DNA of 64,000 bases from an uncultured Fusobacterium sp. (GCF_905200055.1 NZ_CAJKIS010000007.1:1-64000); one strand, 5' to 3'. Shown: positions 44,347-54,291, counted from the stretch's first letter. The notes: a model not told the origin generated them from the sequence alone. Translations and numbers: made by a program.

Positions 44347-45528
44347 ATGAATAATTTAACAGAAAAACTTTCAACACTTTTTGAAGCTCACAAAGAGGAA
44401 TTTAAAGAACTTAATGAGTATCTTTATAACAACCCAGAATTAGGTTTAAAAGAAGTTAAAGCTTGTGCTGCTCACACTGCAATCTTAAAAAAATATGGTT
44501 TTGAAGTTGAAACTGGTTTTGCTGGATTACCAACTGCTTTTATCGGAAAATTTACTTTAGGTAAAGAAACTCCTAAAATTGCAATACTTGCTGAATATGA
44601 TGCTCTTCCAGGTGTTGGACATGGATGTGGACATAATATTTTTGGTGTAACAAGTGTAGCTGCTGGTATCATGGTAAAAAATATTATGGAAAGTGAAAAT
44701 ATTCAAGGACAAATCCTAGTTATTGGAACTCCTGCTGAAGAAACAAATGGGGCTAAAGTTGATATGGCTAATCAAGGTATCTTTGATAATATTGATGTGG
44801 CAATGGCTGTACATCCATGTGGTGAAGCTCATTTTAGAAGTGGAAGTTCTCAAGCAATGGAAGCTATTCAATTTACTTTTAAAGGGAAAACAGCTCATGC
44901 TGCTGGGGCTCCTCATGAAGGAATAAACGCTCTTGATGGTGTTCTAATGTTATTTAACTCAGTAAATGCTTTAAGACAACAAACTATAGAAACTGCTAGA
45001 ATACATGGAATTATAACTAATGGTGGAAAGGCAGCTAATATTATCCCTGATCTTGCCGTAGCAAACTTCTATGTAAGAGCTAAAACTCTTGACTACTTAA
45101 AAGGATTAGTTGAAAGAGTTAAAAATTGTGCTAAAGGAGCTGCCCTTGCTACTGGAACTACATTAGAGATGATGAACTATGAAACAAGTTTTGCTGACCT
45201 TGTAACAAATAAAAAGCTTTCTGAAACTTATGAAAAAAATCTTCGTTCTTTAGGAGTAACTGATATAAGATCTAAAGAGAGTGGAGGTTCTACAGATATG
45301 GGAGATGTAAGCCATTGTTGTCCTACTATTCATCCTAACTTCCCATTGACAACTAAACATCTTACTGGGCACAGTGTAGAGTTTGCTTGCGCTTCTATTG
45401 CTCCTGAAGCTTATAAAGGAATGAAAGAAGCCTCTATATCTATGGTACTTACTGCATTAGATATATTTAAAGATCCTGAACTTTTAAAAGAGATCAAAGA
45501 AGAATTTAATACTACATTTAAAAAATAG
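44347..45528 (+). CDS. M20 family amidohydrolase (M20D/AbgB-like)
   Basis: Cytoplasmic metallohydrolase of 393 residues that should cleave an N-acyl or peptide amide bond. Metal-site motifs LAEYDALPGVGHGCGHN (about 78-95), GTPAEETNGAK and the dimerisation domain starting FTFKGKTAHAAGAPHEGINALDG are as in M20D; the C-terminal GGSTDMGDVS and GHSVEF match AbgB-like members. Substrate could be acyl-amino acid or aminobenzoyl-glutamate-like. GGAGGG site before ATG. Together with the next gene it suggests uptake and hydrolysis of an amino-acid conjugate (inference). Confidence 0.88.
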   Translation: MNNLTEKLSTLFEAHKEEFKELNEYLYNNPELGLKEVKACAAHTAILKKYGFEVETGFAGLPTAFIGKFTLGKETPKIAILAEYDALPGVGHGCGHNIFGVTSVAAGIMVKNIMESENIQGQILVIGTPAEETNGAKVDMANQGIFDNIDVAMAVHPCGEAHFRSGSSQAMEAIQFTFKGKTAHAAGAPHEGINALDGVLMLFNSVNALRQQTIETARIHGIITNGGKAANIIPDLAVANFYVRAKTLDYLKGLVERVKNCAKGAALATGTTLEMMNYETSFADLVTNKKLSETYEKNLRSLGVTDIRSKESGGSTDMGDVSHCCPTIHPNFPLTTKHLTGHSVEFACASIAPEAYKGMKEASISMVLTALDIFKDPELLKEIKEEFNTTFKK

Positions 45529-45582
45529 ACTAATAAAATACTTTTAACAAATAATTAAATAAAATACTTGGAGGAATATAAA

Positions 45583-46347
45583 ATGAAAAAATTAATACTA
45601 CTTTTTATGATTTTAATCTCATCTTTTGCTTTTGGAGCTAAAAAACTTTATGTAGGAACAAATGCTGAGTTTAAACCTTATGAATATTTAGAAGGAGATA
45701 AACTTGTTGGATTTGATATTGAACTTATGGAAGCTATTGCTAAAGAGATGGGATATGATGTGCATTGGGTAAATATGGGATTTGATGGATTACTTCCAGC
45801 ACTACAAATGAAAAAAGTTGATGCTGTTATTGCTGGAATGTCTCAAACTCCTGAAAGAAAAAAAGCTGTTGATTTCTCAATACCATATATGAATAGTGTA
45901 AAGGGTGAACACTATGTTATTGTTAATGAAAATAGTACTATGACAAAAAAAGAAGAACTTAAAGGTAAAAAAGTTGGAGTTCAAATTGGAACTATTCAAG
46001 AAGAATTTACTTTAGCTCTTGGTGGAATCCCTCAACTATATAACGCTTGGACTGGAGCTTTAATGGATCTACAACAAGATAAAATTGCTGGAGTTATCAT
46101 TGCTGATGTTTCTGCAGAAGCATATTTAAAAAATATGACTGGACTTAAAAAAATAGATGTTGTTATTGATAATGAACCTGGAGCTTCTATTGCTTTTAGA
46201 AAAGGAGAAACTGAACTAGCTGAAGCTGCAAGTAAAGCTATCTTAAAATTACAAGATAATGGAGAATACTTAAAAATATTACAAAAATACTTCCCAGAAA
46301 AAGTTGAAGAATTTTTAACTTATCAAAAAAATAAAGCTACTAAATAA
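45583..46347 (+). CDS. Amino-acid type ABC substrate-binding protein (family 3)
   Basis: Signal peptide MKKLILLFMILISSFAFG, then the SBP_bac_3 fold: KLYVGTNAEFKPYEYLEGDKLVGFDIELMEAIAKEMG, DAVIAGMSQTPERKKAVDFSIPYM and KGKKVGVQIGT. Predicted to bind a polar amino acid in the periplasm. The ATG at 45583 follows a TTGGAGGA site; the open TTG at 45568 is in that site. Length 254. There is no permease or ATPase next to it, so it is an orphan that must share one elsewhere. Confidence 0.9.
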   Translation: MKKLILLFMILISSFAFGAKKLYVGTNAEFKPYEYLEGDKLVGFDIELMEAIAKEMGYDVHWVNMGFDGLLPALQMKKVDAVIAGMSQTPERKKAVDFSIPYMNSVKGEHYVIVNENSTMTKKEELKGKKVGVQIGTIQEEFTLALGGIPQLYNAWTGALMDLQQDKIAGVIIADVSAEAYLKNMTGLKKIDVVIDNEPGASIAFRKGETELAEAASKAILKLQDNGEYLKILQKYFPEKVEEFLTYQKNKATK

Positions 46348-46395
46348 TATTTAAAAAAGAGGTTTAAAATTTCAAAAAATAAGTTTATAATATAT

Positions 46396-46425
46396 ATAGC
46401 TAAAGATGATATCCATCTTTGCTAT
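46396..46425. repeat. Inverted repeat, possible hairpin
   Basis: ATAGC-T-AAAGATG (46396-46408) pairs with CATCTTTGCTAT (46414-46425) with one bulged base, right before the terminator. Without a T tract of its own; may be a 3' stabiliser or operator. Confidence 0.5.
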
Positions 46426-46430
46426 CATAA

Positions 46431-46462
46431 AAAACTCCACAGCCCTAACTGTGGAGTTTTTT
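46431..46462. terminator. Bidirectional terminator between convergent genes
   Basis: AAAACTCCACAG (46431-46442) pairs perfectly with CTGTGGAGTTTT (46449-46460). Confidence 0.9.
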
Positions 46463-46463
46463 C

Positions 46464-48662
46464 TTACTCTTCTATTATTCCAAAATATTTTCCAGGAGAT
46501 ACACCTTCATATTTTCTAAATGTTCTAATAAATGTATTAGAACTATTATATCCTACTAATTCAGCTAAGTCTTTTATTCTTAAGCCACTATTTCCCTGCA
46601 TAATCTCTTTAGATTTTTCTATTCTATATATACTTAAATAGTTTTTAAAATTATCTCCCATGACTTTTTTAAATAATACACTTGTATATTTAAAAGAGTG
46701 TCCTAAATGATCAGCTAGATTTTCTAATGAAATATCTATCATATAGTTTTCTTCAAGATATCTTTCTATCTTTATTTTTACACTTTCTATATCATTTTCC
46801 TCTTCCATCTTAGTAAGTTTACATATAGATAGTATTTTTTCTTGGAAAATATTTTTCAAGTCTATAGCATTATTAATCTCTAGTATCTCATTGATTTTAT
46901 AAGCTTTAATATCAATATTTTCATTTACTTCATTTAATTGTAAAAGTATTCTATTTAACGTATTATAAAGTAATACTCCAAATTCTCTAACATATTTTTT
47001 ATCTATTACCTGCCCTGATTTTTGATTAAACATCTCCTCTATTATTCTCTTAACACTTATCTCATTAGAACTTAAAGTTCTTAATATAAGCTTTGATTCA
47101 ACTTCAATAGGGTAATAATACTTATTAAAGCTATTTTCCTTTATCTTATCTTGAAAAATTACACTATTTTGTTTGTAAATATATTTATAGTCTAACATCT
47201 TTTTAGCTGTTCTATAAGCTTTTGGCATCTGTAATACATCATTATATACATTAGTTACTACCAAGCTAAATTTTAAATTGAAATTTCTATCAATATGAGA
47301 AACTAAACATTTTAAAACTTCTTCCAATTCCTCTCTTGTTAAACATTCCTCTAATATAAAAGCTATACTTTTATAATCAATTCCTACAACTTCACACTTT
47401 ACTTCTTCTGAAAAATATTTTAAAACAAGATCTTTAGAAAGATTAAATTTATCAAAAATATTCTCTATAGAGTCAATATCAAAAATCTCCATTATAACAA
47501 CTCTATAACTTTTTACTTTAAATATCTCTGAAATCTCATTCAAAATATTAAAATCCAAATGCTCTGTAATTCCAGTGAGAAACTCTTTTATTCTTTTTTG
47601 TTTTTGATAGTTTCTAAGAGTTAATACTTTATTTTGTAATGATAAATTAATATTTTGTATCTCCTCTATTTTATTTTCAATATATTCTATCTCTTTTTCA
47701 TCTTTATTTTTTATATATCCCATTTTTTTGGCTAACTCTTTAATTGGAATTATTATAAAATGTCTTCCTATTAAAACTATAATATAAATTATTGCACATA
47801 GAAAAAATACCTTAGCAAATTCATAAAAAACTATTTGTAAAATATTTATTGGTGGTTGAATATATAATAAAGTTAAATCAAAAGATGGCAAATAAAATAT
47901 ATGAAATTTTTTCCCTAGTAATCTCTCTATGTAACCTTCATCATTAAATAAATCTGTTTTCCTATTATTTAGAATTTCAACTAAATTTTCTTTAATCTTA
48001 TCTATTTTATTATTATTATTTCCTAAATTAAATAACTCATCATTGCTATAAATAAACCATCTTTCAGCATTTGGCATAATTTCAGAAAAAAAGTTATTTC
48101 TTTCTAAAGAGATTATATAGCTTATAATAATATCATTTTGAGTTTTTATATCATCAAAATAAATATTTATGTCCTCTTTAAAATAGTTCACATATTTTTC
48201 TCTTTTTTCTGTATCTACTGGAAATCCTATTGAATTATAAAATTCTTTTTTATCAGTTGTTCCATTCAATGTTATCACTGAACTAGAAACATTATCTGCT
48301 ACACTTACTAAATATCCTAATTTTCCATAAACACTATTTCTTTTTTTTAACTCTAAAAAAAGTTGAGTTTTATTATATGGTATATTTTGATTACTTGCTA
48401 AACTCATCACATAATTTTTATATTTATCACTAGATTTAAAATCATATAAAGTCATAGTTACAACTTCAGCTTTTCTTGCTAAATCATTGTATAATCTTTG
48501 ACTATTAACTTTCTCTTCTAAATTTATAATTCTAACCTCATTATAAGAAGTAAGAGTTATTATGATAAATATAAATAAACAGATACCTATTATCTTATTT
48601 CTTTTTGATTTCTTTCCCAATACCCTTTTTAATCTACCCTTTATTTTTAATATATCTAACAA
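46464..48662 (-). CDS. Membrane-anchored AraC-family regulator (YesN-like)
   Basis: A 732-residue protein with membrane segments at about 25-42 and 280-302, an extracytoplasmic sensor in between (about 235 residues, Cache-like size), a cytoplasmic coiled segment, and a C-terminal AraC pair of helix-turn-helices (ISLENLADHLGHSFKYTSVLFKKVMG and KDLAELVGYNSSNTFIRTFRKYEGVSPGKY). Such proteins sense extracellular sugars and activate uptake genes. Start is TTG with AAAGGA 7 bp before. It is next to the glycosaminoglycan genes and likely controls them. Confidence 0.85.
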   Translation of the reverse strand: MLDILKIKGRLKRVLGKKSKRNKIIGICLFIFIIITLTSYNEVRIINLEEKVNSQRLYNDLARKAEVVTMTLYDFKSSDKYKNYVMSLASNQNIPYNKTQLFLELKKRNSVYGKLGYLVSVADNVSSSVITLNGTTDKKEFYNSIGFPVDTEKREKYVNYFKEDINIYFDDIKTQNDIIISYIISLERNNFFSEIMPNAERWFIYSNDELFNLGNNNNKIDKIKENLVEILNNRKTDLFNDEGYIERLLGKKFHIFYLPSFDLTLLYIQPPINILQIVFYEFAKVFFLCAIIYIIVLIGRHFIIIPIKELAKKMGYIKNKDEKEIEYIENKIEEIQNINLSLQNKVLTLRNYQKQKRIKEFLTGITEHLDFNILNEISEIFKVKSYRVVIMEIFDIDSIENIFDKFNLSKDLVLKYFSEEVKCEVVGIDYKSIAFILEECLTREELEEVLKCLVSHIDRNFNLKFSLVVTNVYNDVLQMPKAYRTAKKMLDYKYIYKQNSVIFQDKIKENSFNKYYYPIEVESKLILRTLSSNEISVKRIIEEMFNQKSGQVIDKKYVREFGVLLYNTLNRILLQLNEVNENIDIKAYKINEILEINNAIDLKNIFQEKILSICKLTKMEEENDIESVKIKIERYLEENYMIDISLENLADHLGHSFKYTSVLFKKVMGDNFKNYLSIYRIEKSKEIMQGNSGLRIKDLAELVGYNSSNTFIRTFRKYEGVSPGKYFGIIEE

Positions 48663-48714
48663 TTTTATTTCCTTTCTATATAGACATTGTATATTATTTT
48701 TAATTATTAAACAT

Positions 48715-48743
48715 ATTATATCAATTTTTAGAATTTTTATAAA
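48715..48743 (-). promoter_or_regulatory. Promoter of the AraC-family regulator
   Basis: Minus strand TTTATA, 17 bp, TATAAT with a TGA extension. Confidence 0.6.
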
Positions 48744-48786
48744 GGTATTTTAATATTTTAATCTATACTTATTTCCAAAAAATAAA

Positions 48787-48822
48787 AAAGTTTATTTGAA
48801 TGTTTCCACTCAAATAAACTTT
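48787..48822 (-). terminator. Terminator of the sulfatase operon
   Basis: AAAGTTTATTTGA (48787-48799) pairs with TCAAATAAACTTT (48810-48822), with a T run on the minus strand. Confidence 0.85.
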
Positions 48823-48827
48823 TCTCT

Positions 48828-49403
48828 CTATAGTCCTGTGTCTTCTGTTGTAATTACAAGTGATATTCTTTTGCTGAACTTTCTACCATTTTCAATTATT
48901 CCAATGCTTAGTCCATCATTTTTATTTTGTAATTTTTCAGCTCTCATTTTATAATATTTTTCATGCTCTGCAATCTTTTCAAAACCACTATTTAAATCTT
49001 TTACTATTTTATTTTCTGATATTAAAACAATAATATTCTCTGCTCCAAATAGTGCTGAACTTGTGTTATAATCTCCTACTACTAGAATTTGTCCATCTTC
49101 TGTAATAAATTCTCCCTCTATTATAGCCATTTCAGCTAGAAGAGATTCTCTTTTTACTTTTTCAGAGTCTTCTCCAAATCTATTATAGAACTTAAACTCT
49201 CTTAATTTGCTGATAAATTCATCATTCATAAGTTCCCAAGAATCACCAAGTGCTACTGTCTGTTCCCTGTTTAGAAGAGATAATATTTTTTCTTGTGCAT
49301 TTTTCACAGAAAAAACTCTATGTATAAGATAGCCTTTATCCAAAAGAACTTCACAAAGTCTATCTAACTTTTTCTCTTTATACCATCTTAAATTTTCTTC
49401 CAT
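48828..49403 (-). CDS. LUD-domain protein, divergent copy
   Basis: A 191-residue LUD (LutC/YkgG, DUF162) protein, last gene of the sulfatase operon. It retains the overall pattern (EENLRWYKEKKLDRLCEVLLDKGY, ALGDSWELMN, GEFITEDGQILVVGD, ENIIVLISENKIVKDL) but the segment that reads DSGGNRVAGM in its neighbour is changed to DYNTSSALFG, so the usual Gly-Asn-Arg is missing. LUD proteins are linked to lactate oxidation, but single-domain members have no proven role. Likely acts with the adjacent copy. Confidence 0.7.
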   Translation of the reverse strand: MEENLRWYKEKKLDRLCEVLLDKGYLIHRVFSVKNAQEKILSLLNREQTVALGDSWELMNDEFISKLREFKFYNRFGEDSEKVKRESLLAEMAIIEGEFITEDGQILVVGDYNTSSALFGAENIIVLISENKIVKDLNSGFEKIAEHEKYYKMRAEKLQNKNDGLSIGIIENGRKFSKRISLVITTEDTGL

Positions 49404-49412
49404 CTTAATCTC

Positions 49413-50051
49413 CTAATATCCTAAATTATCATTTATTAGTATAACTCTTGTTTTTCCACATGGTCTTTCCCCATTTTTGATTACTGATACAAAATTACAC
49501 ATTCTCATATCAGTACTACAATTTTCACATTTTCCACTGAAATTACAAGGAGTTTTATGATTTAGTCTTTTAGAATTTAAAGGTCCAGCATAGTAAAGTC
49601 TTTCATAACCTTCATTTATATTCTTTACTATTTTATTTATACCAGTGATAACTATAACATTATGAGGTCCATAAGCCATTCCAGCTACACGATTTCCCCC
49701 TGAATCTATCTGCATTAGAAACCCATCTTCAGTAATAGCATTTGTTCCTGTTACAAGGAAATCACTTAATAGTGATTCCCTCATAACTTTAACTGTTGCT
49801 GGCCAAGTAGGTTGCTTAAATCTTTCAAAGAATTTATATTTTTCGCTTCTAAATTTTTCAAGAAGTCCCGTCATATTTAATGTAACAGATCCTCCCATAC
49901 TAATAGAGCTTCCTTCTGGAATAAAATCCATAGTTATTTTTTCAGCTTCTTCAACTGTATCTACACAGATCACTTCAAAACCATTATTTTTTAAACTTTT
50001 TACTGTTCTTTCTACTTTATCTTTTAACAGTAATGCTTTTATCTTTTCCAT
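49413..50051 (-). CDS. LUD-domain protein with C-terminal Cys cluster
   Basis: A 212-residue LUD protein with the canonical SMGGSVTL and ITEDGFLMQIDSGGNRVAGM segments, then YGPHNVIVITGINKIVKN. After the domain it has a Cys-rich end: CNFSGKCENCSTDMRMCNF then RPCGKTRV, with six Cys that could bind a metal or Fe-S cluster. It follows the symporter gene by 17 bp and precedes the second LUD gene by 9 bp, so all are co-transcribed. A role in redox handling of a uronate-derived acid is possible but unproven. Confidence 0.75.
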   Translation of the reverse strand: MEKIKALLLKDKVERTVKSLKNNGFEVICVDTVEEAEKITMDFIPEGSSISMGGSVTLNMTGLLEKFRSEKYKFFERFKQPTWPATVKVMRESLLSDFLVTGTNAITEDGFLMQIDSGGNRVAGMAYGPHNVIVITGINKIVKNINEGYERLYYAGPLNSKRLNHKTPCNFSGKCENCSTDMRMCNFVSVIKNGERPCGKTRVILINDNLGY

Positions 50052-50068
50052 AATTCCTCCAAAGAGAA

Positions 50069-51487
50069 TTATTTAGATTCTTTTCCTTCTCTTCTTAATC
50101 TTAATGTTTCAGCGTTAGCATCAACTCTTTTCTTAGATAGAGGATATACTAACATGAACATGATTACAACTAATGTAAATAGAGTTGCTGGTGCTACAGT
50201 AGCAAGTTTGTAGATTCCGTTTAGAACTTCTTGAGTTTGTTCTTTAACTCCAGGTTGGAATCCAATGATTGCAAGAGCGTATCCAACTAAACTACTTCCA
50301 AGAGCTTGTCCAACTTTTCTTGAGAATGAGTAGATTGCATATAGAGTTCCATCTTCTCTTCTTCCAGTTTTGATTTCTGAATCGTCAATAACGTCGATGA
50401 TTGCTCCCCAAATTACATATCCAAAGAATGTAACTCCTGAGAATCCAATTGAAGCGATTCCAACATAAACCCAAGGATTTTTAATATTTAAGAAGCTTAA
50501 TGTAGCAAATACACATGCAGCAAATCCAACCATTAAACTGATTGATTCTCTTTTTCCAAGTTTTTTAACAACATATGTTACTAATGTTGCCATTCCTAAA
50601 GCGATTCCTAATTTAATAGCATTGTATGTTGATAATGCAGCTGGCATTTTGAAGTAGTAAGCATATAGGTAAGCGTTAACTCCTCCAGTTAGTAGGTTAC
50701 CGAATATTAGACAAACAGTTCCTCCTAAAATTCCTAGCATTGCACGGTTACTGAAGATCATTTTTACTGATTTACCGAATGAAAGTCCTTCTTTTGATAG
50801 AGGTGGAACTTTAATACGTTCAGTAGTTAATTGATAACAAATGAAGTAACAAATAATAGCAACTATTGAAATTCCTCCAGCAACTACTGGGAAGATATCT
50901 CCATTATTTCTGATTAATACTTGAGTTGCTCCATCTTTAATTACACGTTCGTAAATGATGATTGGTCCAAAGAATCCAATGATAAACTCTCCAATGTAAG
51001 CTCCCATTGCTCTGAATGTAATAAGTGATTGTCTTTCATCTGGTTTATCTGTGATAGCTGATGCCATTGCTCCATAAGGAATGTTAACTCCAGTGAAACA
51101 GATACTTCCATATAGTAAGTAAGTTATATACATGTAGATAATTTTAAAAGTCATTGGTTGATCTTTTAATCCTGATTGATATAGTAAGAAACTTGCTATT
51201 GCAACTGGTGCAGCCATGATTCTTATCCATTTTTTAAACTTACCATCTTTACCTTGAGGTGTAATGTCAATAATTCTTCCCATTGTAACGTCTGTAAATG
51301 CATCCACTAGCCTTGATACTAGGAACATTGTTGCAACAACTTTTGGTGCCATTCCCCAAACTTGTGTATAGAATACCATTAGGAATTGACTTACGAATAC
51401 TAGCATAACGTCATTTCCAAAGTCCCCAAATAAATAACCGATCTTGTCTCTCATCCCAAAAGGTCTGAATTGTTTAGTTTGTTCCAT
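50069..51487 (-). CDS. GPH-family sugar:cation symporter
   Basis: A 472-residue polytopic protein with about 12 membrane segments, no signal peptide. The glycoside-pentoside-hexuronide pattern is visible: GYLFGDFGNDVMLVFVSQFL, LVDAFTDVTMGRIIDITPQGKDGKFKKWI and a D-rich loop DDSEIKTGRREDGTLYA. In this operon, between GH88 and LUD genes, it probably imports unsaturated glycosaminoglycan disaccharides (inference). It follows the GH88 gene by 46 bp. Confidence 0.9.
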   Translation of the reverse strand: MEQTKQFRPFGMRDKIGYLFGDFGNDVMLVFVSQFLMVFYTQVWGMAPKVVATMFLVSRLVDAFTDVTMGRIIDITPQGKDGKFKKWIRIMAAPVAIASFLLYQSGLKDQPMTFKIIYMYITYLLYGSICFTGVNIPYGAMASAITDKPDERQSLITFRAMGAYIGEFIIGFFGPIIIYERVIKDGATQVLIRNNGDIFPVVAGGISIVAIICYFICYQLTTERIKVPPLSKEGLSFGKSVKMIFSNRAMLGILGGTVCLIFGNLLTGGVNAYLYAYYFKMPAALSTYNAIKLGIALGMATLVTYVVKKLGKRESISLMVGFAACVFATLSFLNIKNPWVYVGIASIGFSGVTFFGYVIWGAIIDVIDDSEIKTGRREDGTLYAIYSFSRKVGQALGSSLVGYALAIIGFQPGVKEQTQEVLNGIYKLATVAPATLFTLVVIMFMLVYPLSKKRVDANAETLRLRREGKESK

Positions 51488-51533
51488 TTTCCTTTGCTTT
51501 CCTCCTAAATTTTTTTATAATTTAAAGTTCTTT

Positions 51534-52724
51534 TTACCAATATTTATTCCAATCTGGTTTCATTATTCTTACAAGAGCTTCCATGTAGAAGTAGTCTCCC
51601 CACATACAACATTCATTTACACCAGAACCATTTGGTTTACTATATACAGAATCTGTTAATAGTCCATTTGATCTTTCTATGTTTTTAGTTGTATAGTTTT
51701 TAATTAATGATTTCATTATTGCTTTTACTGCATTTGAGTATATTTTCTTATCTGGATCTGAATCTGGAAGATATTTTATCATTTCAAGCATTCCACAAAC
51801 TGCTATTGTAGCTGCTGAAGTATCTCTTTCTTCTCCTGATGTTTCATCAAACATTAAATCCCAGTAACAAATGTTATCTTCTGGTAAGTGATTTAAGAAG
51901 TAGTTTGTTACTCTTTTAAATAGAGTAATGAATTTTTCATCTTTTAAGTAGCTATATGCTAGAGGGAAACCATATACTCCCCATGCTTGTCCTCTTGCCC
52001 ATGCTGAGTTATCTGATGCACCTTGTGCTGTAACTCCTTTAGTTGGTTTTCCTGTTTCAGGATCAAAGTAGAAAGTGTGATGAGTTGAGCTATCTTCTCT
52101 AACTACTACACTAGCTGCTGTATGAAGATGTTTTGTAGCTATTTCTCTATATTTAGGATCTCCAGTAACTTCTGTTGCCCAGAATAATAGAGGTACGTTT
52201 AAGTTACAATCTATTATTAATCTATAAGCTGTAGGATCATCTAGATCTCCCCAAGCTTGAATAAATTCACCTTTTTCTTTGTATCTTTTGATTAGGTGAT
52301 CTGCTGCTTTTAATCCTGCATTTTTAGCTCTTTCATTTCCTGTGATTTTATATCCTGCAACCACTGAAGGTGTATATAAGAATCCTAAGTCATGGTGATT
52401 TACTGCAACTTTATTTGTAATTCTTTCGTCATAGCTTTTGATTTGGAAGAAAGCTGTTTTTCTATATCTCTCTTCTCCTGTTATTTCATAAGCTAACCAT
52501 AGCATTCCTGTCCAGAATCCACTTGTCCAGTCATCCCATTCTCCACCATTTAAAATTCCTGGATATACATAATTTGTACTGCAAGGTCTTGGGAAAGTAT
52601 TAATAAAAGTTTTTGTATTTCCATCTATTTTTGATAATGCTTCGTGTAATGCTCCAAATAGCATTTCTTGTGGAAAATCAACATCTTGAGAAAATCTTTC
52701 TCTGATCTCTTTTTTTAATTCCAT
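51534..52724 (-). CDS. Unsaturated glucuronyl hydrolase (GH88)
   Basis: Cytoplasmic (no signal peptide) enzyme of 396 residues that splits the unsaturated uronate from the amino sugar after lyase action. Family features: WTSGFWTGMLWLAYE, catalytic-region Asp in NHHDLGFLYTPS, second Asp in RLIIDCNLNVPLLFWA, HTFYFDPETGKPTKGVTAQGASDNSAWARGQAWGVYG. Lies 36 bp after the sulfatase gene, so desulfation and hydrolysis are coupled. Confidence 0.93.
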   Translation of the reverse strand: MELKKEIRERFSQDVDFPQEMLFGALHEALSKIDGNTKTFINTFPRPCSTNYVYPGILNGGEWDDWTSGFWTGMLWLAYEITGEERYRKTAFFQIKSYDERITNKVAVNHHDLGFLYTPSVVAGYKITGNERAKNAGLKAADHLIKRYKEKGEFIQAWGDLDDPTAYRLIIDCNLNVPLLFWATEVTGDPKYREIATKHLHTAASVVVREDSSTHHTFYFDPETGKPTKGVTAQGASDNSAWARGQAWGVYGFPLAYSYLKDEKFITLFKRVTNYFLNHLPEDNICYWDLMFDETSGEERDTSAATIAVCGMLEMIKYLPDSDPDKKIYSNAVKAIMKSLIKNYTTKNIERSNGLLTDSVYSKPNGSGVNECCMWGDYFYMEALVRIMKPDWNKYW

Positions 52725-52760
52725 GAGTTTTGCCTCCTAGTTTCTATATTCTTTAAAAAA

Positions 52761-54173
52761 TTAAAATTCAAATTTGTCGTTGTATTTAACAGCCCATTCT
52801 CTTAATTTAGCTTCTAGTTCAGCAGCTACTTCATTTTCTGAGCAGTCATTTAATCTTATTGGATTCATTTGGTATGGATCGTTTATATTATCATATAGTA
52901 ATCTTTCGATTCCATGTGCCATTGTATATCCTCTATTTATTGCATAAGTATATTGTTTTGTTCTTATAGCTCTCCATCCAAAAGCAACATTTTCTTTTCC
53001 GTGGCTTTTGAACTCTTCAATAGCTCTCATTTGTCCAGGGTATCCTGTCATTATTGCATAGTTTTCTACGTCGCTTCCATTTACTATAACTTCTTTTAAG
53101 TCAATTCCTTGAACAGATTCAGGAATAGGAAGTTCCATTAATGATAATAATGTTGGCATAATATCAACACCATTTAATACAACATCTGTTCTTCCTTTAA
53201 CAAATCTATCTCCATATTTAATTAGGAATGGTACTCCAGTTGATTCTTCAAACCATACATGTTTACTCCATAGTCTGTGAGCACATAACATTTCTCCATG
53301 GTCTGCTGTTAAAACGATTATTGTATCATCATATATTCCATTATCTTTTAAATTTTGTAGAAGTCTTCCAAAGTTTTCATCTATTCCTGTTACAGCTGCA
53401 AAATATTTTCTCATTACATCTTGATATTGTTCATCTGTAAAGTTTAATCTTGGATTAACACTTTCTGTATGATCTGTTACTCCAGTTAGTAATACATTTG
53501 GATTAACTTTAAATTTCTTGTCTTTATACATATCCACATATTTTTGTGGTACTAAATCTAATGGAGTGTGTGGTGGGTTCCATGATAAGATAAGTGAGAA
53601 TGCTTCATCTTTATTTTTATTAATGAATTCTATAGCTTTATCTGTTTCATGTTCAACTGACCATTGATCTATTTGTATCATCTTATTATCATCATGCCAG
53701 TAGTGTGGTTTTAAATGTTGATCGTATGTTCCATATGAATACCAGTAATCAACACCATGTCTTCTTTTTCCAGGTGGTGTAAATGCGTCCCAATCTCTTG
53801 CTCCAGATACTGGTTCAGGATTGAAGTTTACTTCTGGACTGTCTAAGTGCCACTTTCCTATATATCCTATTTTGTATCCATCATTTTTTAATACATCCAT
53901 TAATGTTATATCTGTTTCTCTTAACTCTAAGTTTGGTAGTCCTGGCTTACAGTTTGTCCATACTCCATGAGTTACTGGGTGTGTTCCTGTAAACATTGTA
54001 GCTCTGTTTGGTGAGCATAGTGGACAAGCACTCATGGCATTGTCAAAGTTTAAAGCTTCTTGTGCAAAACTGTCTATATTTGGTGTAATTACTTCATCTT
54101 TTCCCATGAATCCCATAGCATCTCTACGCCATTGATCAGCAAAAACAAATAATAAGTTTGGTTTTCTTTTCAT
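52761..54173 (-). CDS. Cys-type sulfatase
   Basis: A 470-residue alkaline-phosphatase-fold sulfatase. LLFVFADQWRRDAMG gives the first metal Asp; the active-site motif is CSPNRATMFTG (about 57-67), i.e. C-x-P-x-R, whose Cys is turned to formylglycine by an anaerobic maturase that is not in this window. YIGKWHLDS and VVLTADHGEMLCAHRLWSKHVWFEES follow. Without a signal peptide it should act in the cytoplasm on imported sulfated disaccharides. First gene of the sulfatase-GH88-GPH-LUD-LUD operon. Confidence 0.93.
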   Translation of the reverse strand: MKRKPNLLFVFADQWRRDAMGFMGKDEVITPNIDSFAQEALNFDNAMSACPLCSPNRATMFTGTHPVTHGVWTNCKPGLPNLELRETDITLMDVLKNDGYKIGYIGKWHLDSPEVNFNPEPVSGARDWDAFTPPGKRRHGVDYWYSYGTYDQHLKPHYWHDDNKMIQIDQWSVEHETDKAIEFINKNKDEAFSLILSWNPPHTPLDLVPQKYVDMYKDKKFKVNPNVLLTGVTDHTESVNPRLNFTDEQYQDVMRKYFAAVTGIDENFGRLLQNLKDNGIYDDTIIVLTADHGEMLCAHRLWSKHVWFEESTGVPFLIKYGDRFVKGRTDVVLNGVDIMPTLLSLMELPIPESVQGIDLKEVIVNGSDVENYAIMTGYPGQMRAIEEFKSHGKENVAFGWRAIRTKQYTYAINRGYTMAHGIERLLYDNINDPYQMNPIRLNDCSENEVAAELEAKLREWAVKYNDKFEF

Positions 54174-54263
54174 AAATCTATTCCTCCTTTAGTTTTATGC
54201 TTGTTTTTATTCTTGCATTTCTGTCAAAATTCTTTCTATATTTTTCATTTTCTTACACTAGGG

Positions 54264-54291
54264 AGTATATCAGATTTAAAAAAAATGTAAA
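54264..54291 (-). promoter_or_regulatory. Promoter of the sulfatase operon
   Basis: Minus strand TTTACA, 16 bp, TATACT with a TGA extension before the -10; about 90 bp before the start codon. Confidence 0.6.
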
